Positions 1-5,333 of a stretch of DNA of 6,289 bases are shown here, in pieces. The first letter of the stretch is position 1. Every line of letters begins with the position of its first letter. The stretch lies in NCBI GenBank assembly GCA_002685895.1, contig NYYK01000062.1:3351-9639 (forward strand), given 5' to 3'. Under the pieces are notes generated by a model. That model was not told the DNA's origin and did no database searches. It saw nothing but the letters and a program-made list of their open reading frames with translations. The position numbers and the translations under genes were made by a program. This stretch comes from Methanobacteriota archaeon. GTDB lineage: Archaea > Thermoplasmatota > Poseidoniia > Poseidoniales > Thalassarchaeaceae.

Positions 1-101
1 TCTAATGAGATGACAATTACCTCGTCAGCGAAGTCTGCACCCCTGCTAACAGCAGAGCCTAGGCGAAGTGCTTGTTCGCGGGCGACAAATACCAAACGCA
101 T
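1..101 (-). CDS. 5' end of an unrecognised protein gene (runs off the left edge)
   Basis: An open frame starts at an ATG on the minus strand and stays open for 33 codons to the window edge. The peptide begins MRLVFVAREQALRLGSAVSR and continues to ADEVIVIS. The alternation of a hydrophobic strand, a helix and a second hydrophobic strand looks like the start of an alpha/beta domain. The spacing loosely recalls the first strand-helix-strand of a family-2 glycosyltransferase, but the Pro-x-x-Asn-Glu motif is absent, so I do not assign a function. There is no other in-frame ATG between this one and an upstream in-frame TAG. The purine-rich AGAAGG touches the ATG and is too close to act as a ribosome binding site, so a leaderless or near-leaderless message is likely. 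The gene is divergent from the glycosyltransferase gene. Too little is visible to be certain that it is real. Confidence 0.45.
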   Translation of the reverse strand, partial: MRLVFVAREQALRLGSAVSRGADFADEVIVISL

Positions 102-131
102 CCTTCTCAGTGTACGCTGAAACCCATTCGG

Positions 132-141
132 CGTTAATGAT
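132..141. promoter_or_regulatory. AT-rich box between divergent genes, possible TATA element
   Basis: The sequence GTTAATGATT is the most AT-rich spot in the 83-bp gap between the left-edge minus gene and the plus-strand glycosyltransferase. On the minus strand it sits about 35 bp upstream of the ATG at 101, which would give a leader of roughly 9 bases. On the plus strand it sits about 49 bp upstream of the ATG at 185, implying a leader of roughly 23 bases. It matches the archaeal TATA consensus poorly, so this is a weak call. Confidence 0.2.
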
Positions 142-184
142 TCGGTCTGTTGGGGAGATAAGTGGTGGAACTTATTGAAAGACT

Positions 185-1138
185 ATGTCTGCCGCCGAAG
201 ATTCTATGCGAGGCGATTGGAGGGTGGCAGTAGTCATGCCAGCGCACAATGAAGGAGAGCAAATTGAAGCAACTATATGCTCTATCCCAAAGTGGGTCGA
301 TCTCCTTGTCGTGATAGATGATGGCTCACAAGATAATACATCGGATGTGGTCAATTCTGTACTGCCTAATCAAGGAATTTTGGTTACAACTGCGCACTTA
401 GGAGTTGGTGGGGCCATTGCTAGAGGGTACGCCGAGGTAATATCCCTGCTAGATGAGGGCACGATTCCTTCTGGAGATTGGGCTGCTGTAGTAATGGCTG
501 GTGATGGTCAGATGGATCCCGAAGATATCGACACATTACTTGAACCACTTTCGAGAGTTCCTTTTGTTAAGGGCAATCGATGGGCTCACTCCGATGGTTT
601 GGGGGAGATGCCCAATAATCGAAGAGTAGGTTCGTGGTTACTTGGTAAATTAACAACTCTTGCATCAGGCAGGAAGGTTAGTGATCCCCAGTGCGGTTAT
701 ACTGCCGTTTCAGTTGCAGCGCTAAGGGAATGGGATTGGGTAGCAAAGTGGCAAGGATATGGCTATCCAAATTGGTGGATGCTGAATATAGGTGCAGATT
801 CAATACCATTTGAATCGGTACCTGTTCGCTCAGTCTATAGAAATGAAAAATCTGGAATTAGGGTCCCCAAGTTTCTACCTAGGATATCGTTATTACTTTT
901 CTCAGGACTATGGAAAAGAGGTTGGGATTGGTATGTTAGAGGAGTTGGCAAGACTCCACTTTCAAGTCGTTTAGCAGTATCTACTACCTGGTTCACCTCT
1001 TTGCTTCTCTTATTCTCGATGCCAGCACTCATAATAGTTCAAACAGAGATGGCTTGGATGCTTGTTGCAGTGATTGGATTTCTAGCCGTTACATATCGGC
1101 TCGATCAATCAGAAGTGCTACGCCGCCTAAACTCATGA
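185..1138 (+). CDS. Family-2 glycosyltransferase, dolichyl-phosphate-mannose-synthase-like, membrane-anchored
   Basis: This 317-residue protein should transfer a sugar from a nucleotide-activated donor to a lipid or glycan acceptor at the inner face of the membrane. The GT-A fold motifs appear in order. VVMPAHNEG is at 16-24 and VIDDGSQDNT, the nucleotide-binding strand with its acidic pair, at 43-52. GVGGAIARGY is at 74-83 and MAGDGQMDP at 104-112, where D107/Q109/D111 form the DxD-like metal site. KGNRW is at 129-133, DPQCGYTAV at 167-175, and a SGIR motif typical of polyprenyl-phosphate sugar synthases at 223-226. Two hydrophobic helices follow at about 266-286 and 289-304. An in-frame TGA three codons upstream (176-178) makes the ATG at 185 the first possible start. 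No clear Shine-Dalgarno sequence lies close to it. M8 is an alternative start. Donor and acceptor cannot be read from the sequence. The gene ends 7 bp from the 3' end of the convergent tRNA-Pro gene. Confidence 0.88.
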   Translation: MSAAEDSMRGDWRVAVVMPAHNEGEQIEATICSIPKWVDLLVVIDDGSQDNTSDVVNSVLPNQGILVTTAHLGVGGAIARGYAEVISLLDEGTIPSGDWAAVVMAGDGQMDPEDIDTLLEPLSRVPFVKGNRWAHSDGLGEMPNNRRVGSWLLGKLTTLASGRKVSDPQCGYTAVSVAALREWDWVAKWQGYGYPNWWMLNIGADSIPFESVPVRSVYRNEKSGIRVPKFLPRISLLLFSGLWKRGWDWYVRGVGKTPLSSRLAVSTTWFTSLLLLFSMPALIIVQTEMAWMLVAVIGFLAVTYRLDQSEVLRRLNS

Positions 1139-1145
1139 TGTCGAG

Positions 1146-1220
1146 TGGGCCCGCCCGGATTTGAACCGGGGTCTAAGCGTCCCAAACGCCCAAGCATAGG
1201 CCAGGCTAACCCACGGGCCC
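1146..1220 (-). tRNA. tRNA-Pro (anticodon TGG)
   Basis: Read on the minus strand, this 75-nt cloverleaf has a perfect 7-bp acceptor stem (GGGCCCG with CGGGCCC) and A73, with no encoded CCA. The anticodon stem GGGCG/CGCTT carries the loop TTTGGGA, so the anticodon is TGG (proline, CCA codons). The T arm is CCCGG-TTCAAAT-CCGGG. The D stem is weak, with G-T, G-C, T-G and T-T at 10-25 through 13-22, and the variable loop is only 4 nt. There is no intron. It lies 38 bp downstream of the zinc-ribbon gene on the same strand, so it could be released by processing of a longer transcript. Only a poor AT-rich patch (TTGAAA, near 1245-1250) sits at TATA distance. Confidence 0.95.
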
Positions 1221-1258
1221 CAACACCGCTTCGACCTGCCCTCCTTTCAAGAACCTGT

Positions 1259-1711
1259 TTATCCAAGCCACAGCCATCCACCCAAGGAATGGCGCATCAG
1301 CAGACCTTGCGATTCAGCCATATCAATCAAATCTTGGGCATTGGGTGTATTGATTGCGAGGCGGAACAATTCGGCATCCACTTTCTCTAATTCGATAATT
1401 CCCTCTTCATCGATGAGGTTACTGAGTATTTTCAGTAGGTAGCGAGGTGGGGGTTGTTCATTTTCATAATCTTCGAAATTATCTCTGCCTATCAATTGCT
1501 TATCCAAGTTGGCTCGCAACTCTGGTGGCACATTAGCTAGAGCAACCCTACGAGACAAATCGGCATCATCCTGTGCTCGGTCTACTATAGGGTGTTCACC
1601 TACTTTACCACAACCAGGGCAAGTGAAGTTTGTTAATGAAGAAAGAGATCCAAAGTGGCGTTCACATTCAGTACAACGAATCACGAGAAATTCTCGTTGT
1701 TGCGAATCCAT
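1259..1711 (-). CDS. Zinc-ribbon protein with a winged-helix-like C-terminus, function unknown
   Basis: This 150-residue protein opens with a CxxC...CxxC zinc ribbon, C13-x2-C16 and C31-P-G-C34, spaced like a single structural zinc site. A helical linker follows (about 45-80), then an acidic/proline stretch with PPPR. The last 60 residues run helix-helix-helix and end in GLLMRHSLGGWLWLG, which resembles the recognition helix plus wing of a winged-helix domain. Zinc ribbon plus winged helix suggests a nucleic-acid-binding or transcription/replication-associated role, but this is an inference. Small archaeal zinc-ribbon proteins of similar layout are generally uncharacterised. The ATG at 1711 has a GAGGG ribosome binding site 6 bases upstream, and the upstream gene stops only 9 bases before the start. 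The two genes are therefore almost certainly one operon. tRNA-Pro follows 38 bp downstream. Confidence 0.8.
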   Translation of the reverse strand: MDSQQREFLVIRCTECERHFGSLSSLTNFTCPGCGKVGEHPIVDRAQDDADLSRRVALANVPPELRANLDKQLIGRDNFEDYENEQPPPRYLLKILSNLIDEEGIIELEKVDAELFRLAINTPNAQDLIDMAESQGLLMRHSLGGWLWLG

Positions 1712-1717
1712 GTATCG

Positions 1718-1722
1718 CCCTC
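1718..1722 (-). promoter_or_regulatory. Shine-Dalgarno site of the zinc-ribbon gene
   Basis: GAGGG on the minus strand lies 6 bases before the ATG at 1711. The TGA stop of the upstream gene (1723-1721) shares its GA with this site, so ribosomes ending the first gene sit on the start signal of the second. This layout points to translational coupling. Confidence 0.6.
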
Positions 1723-2365
1723 ATAATTGGAAACTGAAATCGCCACTATTTTTTCTTGGTGCTTGACGGTTGGTTCCCTGTCCTGGGTTGAATCCATCAG
1801 CACTTCTTGTCAAACCACCTCTTACTCTTCCAACAGGTCCACTTTGCATGTTGAGAGTGTCTGGCATTATCAGTGCTGCGATAGCGCATCCGTGGTGCTC
1901 ATCAGCAGCAGTTACTTCATCGACTGCTATTTGATGCTCAACCACTTCTAGGTCGCGGGAAGCAAGTTTTTGCTTGAGGGTCCGCTTCAGAAGAAGTTCA
2001 GTTTCTTCGTAGGAACCATCGCTAGAAATTGTCGCTACTATTGCGCATTCATCACCTTCTGGTGTGACACATTGCGCCCAAGCTACTCCTGCGGATGCGG
2101 TGCCTCCATCATGGGTGTATGATTCTGCGACATGGCATTCCACCAGTGAACCCATTGCCAAATCTTCAGGTTGAGTTGGCTCGAACCCTACAGGTAACAT
2201 TGCACCTTCCATGCGAATGAGTCGAGAGTCACCCAAACCCAATTCGACGAGGCATTGATCAAAGGCGTCTTCTCTAGTATCTCCCCAAGATGCGACTGAG
2301 GTCATTAACCACCCAGTACAGGAGCCAGTCGCCTTCTTGCGACTAGTATCAATCTTGAAGTCCAT
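1721..2365 (-). CDS. Pyruvoyl-dependent arginine decarboxylase-fold protein lacking the Ser-Ser cleavage site
   Basis: This 214-residue protein matches the PvlArgDC family (PdaD) along residues 20-167. It has EDAFDQCLVELGLGD, then RLIRMEGAMLP, then MGSLV, a central TASAGVA strand, and a closing HHGCAIAALIM like the family's GCA-x-AA ending. Active members cut themselves between two serines in the segment LIRISSIMPP, and the second serine becomes the pyruvoyl cofactor that decarboxylates arginine to agmatine. Here that segment reads LIRMEGAMLP, so the pair is E53-G54 and no pyruvoyl group can form by the known route. By my remembered alignment with the Methanocaldococcus jannaschii enzyme, Asn47 is replaced by R48 and Glu109 by T112. 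It is probably non-catalytic, or works differently. A basic, Gly/Asn-rich tail (168-214) extends beyond the roughly 165-residue family length. The ATG at 2365 was chosen because upstream codons overlap the divergent gene and lack family similarity. No Shine-Dalgarno sequence is visible. Confidence 0.75.
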   Translation of the reverse strand: MDFKIDTSRKKATGSCTGWLMTSVASWGDTREDAFDQCLVELGLGDSRLIRMEGAMLPVGFEPTQPEDLAMGSLVECHVAESYTHDGGTASAGVAWAQCVTPEGDECAIVATISSDGSYEETELLLKRTLKQKLASRDLEVVEHQIAVDEVTAADEHHGCAIAALIMPDTLNMQSGPVGRVRGGLTRSADGFNPGQGTNRQAPRKNSGDFSFQL

Positions 2366-2407
2366 GCTATGCCGACATGGGTTGGGTTCATCAAGTGGCC
2401 GGCGAAT

Positions 2408-2411
2408 GGAG
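2408..2411 (+). promoter_or_regulatory. Shine-Dalgarno site deciding the start of the small membrane protein gene
   Basis: GGAG lies 6 bases before the ATG at 2418. It favours that ATG over the ones at 2337 and 2406, which have no such site. The 6-base spacing matches that of the other two clear sites in this window. Confidence 0.5.
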
Positions 2412-2417
2412 TCACTA

Positions 2418-2708
2418 ATGAGGTGGCGTCGACTTACTCCTGCGTTGTTGGTCGCGCTACTAATGCTAGTTGTTGTTGCCATCAAAACTAGAGAGGACGG
2501 AGGCATTTCTCAAGAATCGTTTGCAGTTCTTCTGTTACTATTCATTGGCATTTTTGTTGTAGTGATTGTCTCTTCCCCTGAAGAAGAATTAGGCTCTACT
2601 GGAAACATCTCTAGGAAATCTGATGGCGGCACAAAATCATCTTCTCAGTCAAGCGAGTCAGCATTACCTGACCCATTGGATGAGGGTTTTGATTCCCCGC
2701 TAATGTGA
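2418..2708 (+). CDS. Small two-helix membrane protein, function unknown
   Basis: I do not recognise this 96-residue protein. It begins MRWRR, a positive cap expected to stay inside the cell. A hydrophobic helix follows at about 7-22, then a short loop KTREDGG, a second helix at about 35-52, and a polar tail rich in serine and acidic residues (53-96, including SSSQSSES). The layout suggests a helical hairpin with both ends on the cytoplasmic side and a disordered tail. The start at 2418 is preferred for its GGAG site. M1 at 2406, or an even longer form, is possible but would run into the opposite gene's start. It is divergent from the arginine-decarboxylase-like gene across 52 bp, with no obvious TATA box, and convergent with asnS, 8 bp away. 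Confidence 0.6.
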   Translation: MRWRRLTPALLVALLMLVVVAIKTREDGGISQESFAVLLLLFIGIFVVVIVSSPEEELGSTGNISRKSDGGTKSSSQSSESALPDPLDEGFDSPLM

Positions 2709-2716
2709 AAGCAAAT

Positions 2717-4066
2717 TCAAGGGGTGACTCGTCGGGAGTCACGAGGGAATGGAATCACTTCACGAATGTGATCCGCTCCAGAAAGCCAAGAGCATACTCG
2801 GTCAACACCCAATCCAAATCCGCCATGGGGTACTCCACCAAAGCGACGAACGTCGATGTAAAATTCGTATGGTTCGCGCGGCGTACCTTCTTCGTCTATT
2901 CTCTCTAAAATTTCCTTTTCTGTCCAAGTCCGTTCTCCGCCACCAATGATTTCACCGTATCCTTCTGGCGCCAGTAGGTCATGGCAGAGCACATATTTGG
3001 GGTCGTCTGGGTCAGGCCGGTGGTAGAACGGTTTTGCGATTCTTGGGTAGTGTGTGAGGAAGTTTGGAACTTCAAAATCTTGAGTTAGAATCTTTTCCTT
3101 AGAGTAGTCAAGGTCTTGTCCCCACTCAATATCCACGCCCATTCCCTGCAGAGTCTCTACGGCTTCGTCATATCTCATTCTTGGGTATGGGTTGTCTGCA
3201 TATCTTGCTATTAGATCTAAATCCCTGTCGAGGCTCTCTAGTTCATCACTCCTCTCATCAAGTAGGGTTGTTGAAATATGCCTGACTAATGCTTCACCAT
3301 GTTGCATAATATCTGAGTTGCCACCCCATGCAATTTCCATCTCAGCGTGCCAGAATTCAGTAAGATGGCGTCTTGTACGGCTTTTCTCAGCGCGGAAAGA
3401 GGGTGCGATTGTGTAGAGTCTCTCTAGAGCAGGCATTGCAGCTTCAGCATAGAGTTGCCAAGATTGTGTCAGGTAGGCCTTCCTGTCTGGATTTTTTTCA
3501 CTCGGAAAATATGGCACCTCAAACAAGGTACTTCCTCCTTCAACAGCACCAGCAACAAAATTAGGGGCTTGATATTCAATGAAGTCCAAGTTTCGGAAGT
3601 AGGAGTGAATAGCACCGAAAACAGATGAACGTATTTTCAGCATGGTAGTCATTCTGTTGGTTCTGAGATAGAGGTGGCGATTGTCAAGTAGGAATTCAGT
3701 CTCACCACCATCAGCACTTTCCATTCCCGATTCTGTGATAGGAAATGGATTTTCTGGATTGACAGCGCCGATAACTTCACCGGATGAAACAACGACTTCG
3801 TGTCCACCAGGCGCGCGCTCATCGACATTGACTTTTCCAGAAAGTGTGACACTAGCCTCAATAAGTGCAGATTTCAATTCCTCGAAGCATTCATCACCAA
3901 CATCGCTTCTTTTGATGACACATTGAACAATTCCGGTAGAATCGCGCAGCACAAGAAACCAAATCTTGTTTGAGCCACGGGTACGATGCACCCATCCTTT
4001 CAACTCAACATTCTGTTCATCATGAGCGCCTTTGTGGACATCACTCACCCATACCGACTTGGTCAC
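2717..4066 (-). CDS. asnS: Asparaginyl-tRNA synthetase
   Basis: This class IIb synthetase attaches asparagine to tRNA-Asn using ATP in the cytoplasm. It has 449 residues, the usual archaeal length. An N-terminal OB-fold for anticodon recognition spans about 20-105. The catalytic core follows, with motif 1 around 145-168, motif 2 at 223-240 (SFRAEKSRTRRHLTEFWH) and motif 3 at 415-441 (HGGFGLGVDR through HIREVIPFPR). The AEKSRTRRHL form of motif 2 is typical of archaeal asparaginyl rather than aspartyl enzymes, although a relaxed-specificity aspartyl enzyme cannot be fully excluded. The start is GTG. An in-frame TGA four codons earlier rules out a longer form, and GGGTGA lies 6 bases upstream. 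A 24-codon ORF overlaps the start by four bases. The gene is divergent from arcC. Its last codons form a hairpin (2724-2742). Confidence 0.92.
   Translation of the reverse strand: MTKSVWVSDVHKGAHDEQNVELKGWVHRTRGSNKIWFLVLRDSTGIVQCVIKRSDVGDECFEELKSALIEASVTLSGKVNVDERAPGGHEVVVSSGEVIGAVNPENPFPITESGMESADGGETEFLLDNRHLYLRTNRMTTMLKIRSSVFGAIHSYFRNLDFIEYQAPNFVAGAVEGGSTLFEVPYFPSEKNPDRKAYLTQSWQLYAEAAMPALERLYTIAPSFRAEKSRTRRHLTEFWHAEMEIAWGGNSDIMQHGEALVRHISTTLLDERSDELESLDRDLDLIARYADNPYPRMRYDEAVETLQGMGVDIEWGQDLDYSKEKILTQDFEVPNFLTHYPRIAKPFYHRPDPDDPKYVLCHDLLAPEGYGEIIGGGERTWTEKEILERIDEEGTPREPYEFYIDVRRFGGVPHGGFGLGVDRVCSWLSGADHIREVIPFPRDSRRVTP
2724..2742. repeat. Perfect 7-bp inverted repeat between convergent gene ends
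   Basis: GTGACTC-GTCGG-GAGTCAC forms a perfect 7-bp stem with a 5-base loop. It covers the last few codons of asnS and begins 16 bases after the stop of the convergent small membrane protein gene. It could fold in both transcripts and serve as a 3'-end or processing signal. No T-run follows on either side, so a classical terminator is not supported. Confidence 0.35.
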
Positions 4067-4137
4067 GCTGAGTCACCCTGTGCTTCGCGAATCGCTTCGC
4101 CCATTTGAATCGAGCCCTCCGCAACAACCGGATACAT
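4063..4137 (-). CDS. Possible 24-codon upstream ORF coupled to asnS
   Basis: An ATG at 4137 opens a frame of 24 codons (MYPVVAEGSIQMGEAIREAQ then GDSA). Its TGA overlaps the GTG start of asnS in the four-base arrangement GTGA, a common sign of translational coupling. The second half could form an amphipathic helix. It contains no asparagine codons, so an attenuation leader sensing asparagine is unlikely. It has no ribosome binding site of its own, and a TAG stop directly precedes the ATG. A TATA-like ATTCAAAT (4103-4110) lies inside it and could instead start an asnS message at about 4080, leaving this frame untranslated. It may be chance. Confidence 0.25.
   Translation of the reverse strand: MYPVVAEGSIQMGEAIREAQGDSA
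4073..4078 (-). promoter_or_regulatory. Shine-Dalgarno site of asnS
   Basis: GGGTGA lies 6 bases before the GTG start. GGTGA complements the 16S rRNA 3' end. The site supports the GTG as the true start, and its TGA is also the in-frame stop that blocks any longer asnS frame. Confidence 0.55.
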
Positions 4138-4141
4138 CTAT
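4132..4141 (+). promoter_or_regulatory. Weak TATA-like box upstream of the carbamate kinase gene
   Basis: ATACATCTAT is centred about 35 bp before the ATG of arcC, which would put the transcript start roughly 9 bases before the ATG. The gene has no ribosome binding site, in keeping with a very short leader. The match is loose. Confidence 0.25.
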
Positions 4142-4171
4142 TCGTGGGCTTCCCTGCCGCTCCTTGTTCGT

Positions 4172-5158
4172 ATGTCTGATGTACCTGAGAGAGGCCACCA
4201 GCGATTGGCGATTTATGCAGTTGGTGGTAACGCCCTTTCAAACCCCTCTCTTACTGGGGGTAAGGCGAAATCTGCAGCAGATAATGTGATGGCTTCAGTA
4301 CTCGAAGATGTTGTTGACTTGTTAGAGGCTGGAATTAGGGTTGTCTTGACACATGGTAATGGTCCACAAGTAGGAGAAATGTTGTTGATGGAGGAGGCAT
4401 TATTTGACAGAAGAGCAGCGTTTGATGATGACGTCCCTATGCCGGAAGGTTTGGATCATTGGGTGGCAGCAACTCAAGGAACTCTTGGGCATGACATCGC
4501 AACACGTCTTGACAATACGCTTCGCAGAAGAGGTAGGCATGAACAAGTTGCTACTCTGCTCACGCGGGTTGAGGTTTCACCAACAGATCCAGCATTTTCT
4601 CAACCAACAAAACCAATTGGGCCTATCATTGATAATTTGGATGCCGTTCCAGAATCATGGGCTATTGGTGCAACAAATATGGATGCTGGACCTCGCCGAA
4701 TTGTTGCTTCACCGATACCAATTTCCATTATTGATTCTGATGCAATTGAAGCACTTCTTTCTGCAGGTGCAGTAGTTCTTTGCGGGGGTGGCGGAGGTAT
4801 TCCGGTAGTGACTGAAAAAGGTGGAATTAAAGGAGTTGAGGCAGTAATTGACAAAGATAGAGTTACCGCTTTATTAGCCACCTCAATCAATGCAGATTAC
4901 CTATTCATTTCTACAGCAGTTGATTCAATAAGACTCAATTTTGGTTGTGATGATGAAAGTAAAATATCCCGACTTAGCGTTGAAAATGCAAAAGGTCATC
5001 TTGCAGATGGCCAGTTTCCAGTTGGAAGTATGGGGCCAAAAGTAGAGGCGATGCTTTTTGCCAAGGAATCTAACCCTGAGATGAAAGTCATGCTTTGCAA
5101 ACCAGGTGATGCCATTAATGCAATGCGCGGTGAGGTTGGAACCACTATAATCTCATGA
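4172..5158 (+). CDS. arcC: Carbamate kinase
   Basis: This enzyme of the amino acid kinase fold interconverts carbamoyl phosphate plus ADP with carbamate plus ATP in the cytoplasm. It has 328 residues, slightly longer than the usual 310 or so. AVGGNAL at 16-22 is the phosphate loop, and LTHGNGPQVGE is at 59-69. PTKPIGP at 145-151 carries the family lysine, and RIVASPIP is at 176-183. GGGGGIPVV at 205-213, AVIDKD at 224-229 with the nucleotide-site lysine, and GSMGPKVEA at 285-293 complete the set. All catalytic segments look intact. Nothing in the window encodes arginine deiminase or ornithine carbamoyltransferase, so it is not in a standard arginine deiminase operon here. Its direction in the cell (ATP production or carbamoyl phosphate handling) is open. 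No Shine-Dalgarno sequence precedes the ATG. The gene is divergent from asnS and convergent with the tRNA-Lys genes. Confidence 0.93.
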   Translation: MSDVPERGHQRLAIYAVGGNALSNPSLTGGKAKSAADNVMASVLEDVVDLLEAGIRVVLTHGNGPQVGEMLLMEEALFDRRAAFDDDVPMPEGLDHWVAATQGTLGHDIATRLDNTLRRRGRHEQVATLLTRVEVSPTDPAFSQPTKPIGPIIDNLDAVPESWAIGATNMDAGPRRIVASPIPISIIDSDAIEALLSAGAVVLCGGGGGIPVVTEKGGIKGVEAVIDKDRVTALLATSINADYLFISTAVDSIRLNFGCDDESKISRLSVENAKGHLADGQFPVGSMGPKVEAMLFAKESNPEMKVMLCKPGDAINAMRGEVGTTIIS

Positions 5159-5176
5159 GATCAATGGTGCTATACG

Positions 5177-5183
5177 AAAAAAA
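5177..5183 (-). terminator. T-run terminator after the tRNA-Lys genes
   Basis: On the minus strand seven T residues follow three bases after the 3' end of tRNA-Lys(TTT). A T-run directly after a gene is the usual intrinsic stop for archaeal RNA polymerase. No T-run of this length is seen directly after the other tRNA genes. Confidence 0.6.
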
Positions 5184-5186
5184 CGG

Positions 5187-5260
5187 CGGGACTGACGGGG
5201 TTCGAACCCGCGACCCCCGGGTTAAAAGCCCGGTGCTCTACCTGACTAAGCTACAGTCCC
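5187..5260 (-). tRNA. tRNA-Lys (anticodon TTT)
   Basis: Minus-strand cloverleaf of 74 nt. The acceptor stem is GGGACTG/CAGTCCC with G73 and no encoded CCA. The D arm is GCTTAGTCAGGTAGAGC. The anticodon stem CCGGG/CCCGG carries the loop CTTTTAA, so the anticodon is TTT (lysine, AAA and probably AAG codons). The T arm is GCGGG-TTCGAAC-CCCGT. No intron. Its D arm is identical to that of the next tRNA-Lys gene, and the T arms differ by one base (CCCGT against CCTGT), which suggests an old tandem duplication. It has its own TATA-like box and a T-run terminator. Confidence 0.97.
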
Positions 5261-5271
5261 AACCTCGGGAC
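5256..5271. repeat. Short hairpin across the 5' end of tRNA-Lys(TTT)
   Basis: GTCCC-AACCTC-GGGAC is a 5-bp stem that pairs the first bases of the tRNA with the sequence just upstream. If the transcript starts upstream of the mature 5' end, this could compete with the acceptor stem. It may be chance. Confidence 0.2.
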
Positions 5272-5282
5272 AAAGAACCCCT

Positions 5283-5290
5283 CTATAATC
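5283..5290 (-). promoter_or_regulatory. TATA box of tRNA-Lys(TTT)
   Basis: The minus-strand sequence GATTATAG is centred about 26 bp upstream of the tRNA 5' end, the canonical archaeal TATA spacing. Transcription would start at or very near the mature end. The gene can therefore be expressed separately from the other tRNA-Lys gene, 73 bp upstream. Confidence 0.55.
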
Positions 5291-5333
5291 ACAATGGGTG
5301 AGCTGAAACACCACTACACTCAACAGTAGTTAG

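Noticed and set aside
1145..1390. Plus-strand ORF of 81 codons starting MGPPGFEPGSK
   Set aside because: It begins inside the antisense of tRNA-Pro. The GPPGFEPG start is a well-known artefact of translating a tRNA T arm backwards. The rest is antisense to the zinc-ribbon gene.
2337..2417. Longer form of the small membrane protein from the ATG at 2337 or 2406
   Set aside because: The longer forms have no ribosome binding site, and the 2337 form crosses the start of the opposite gene. GGAG at 2408 points to the ATG at 2418.
2366..2506. 47-codon N-terminal extension of the decarboxylase-like gene
   Set aside because: The extra residues overlap the start of the divergent membrane protein gene, show no family similarity and make the protein too long. 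The ATG at 2365 puts the altered cleavage site at residues 53-54, close to the family position.
4082..4100. Direct repeat GCTTCGC-GAATC-GCTTCGC between asnS and arcC
   Set aside because: Two 7-base copies with a 5-base spacer are short enough to occur by chance. The adjacent small ORF offers a coding explanation (Gly-Glu-Ala-Ile-Arg-Glu-Ala), so I do not call an operator.
4041..4241. Minus-strand ORF of 66 codons (MKGRYHQLHKS...)
   Set aside because: It overlaps the 5' end of arcC and the start of asnS in another frame. Its basic composition looks like a shifted reading, and it has no recognisable domain.
4404..4775. Plus-strand ORF of 123 codons inside arcC
   Set aside because: It lies wholly within carbamate kinase in another frame. 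The leucine/glutamine-rich, low-complexity product is typical of a frame shadow.
4600..4890. Minus-strand ORF of 96 codons with a poly-proline stretch
   Set aside because: It is antisense to arcC. The PPPPP run is just the complement of the codons for the GGGGGIP motif.
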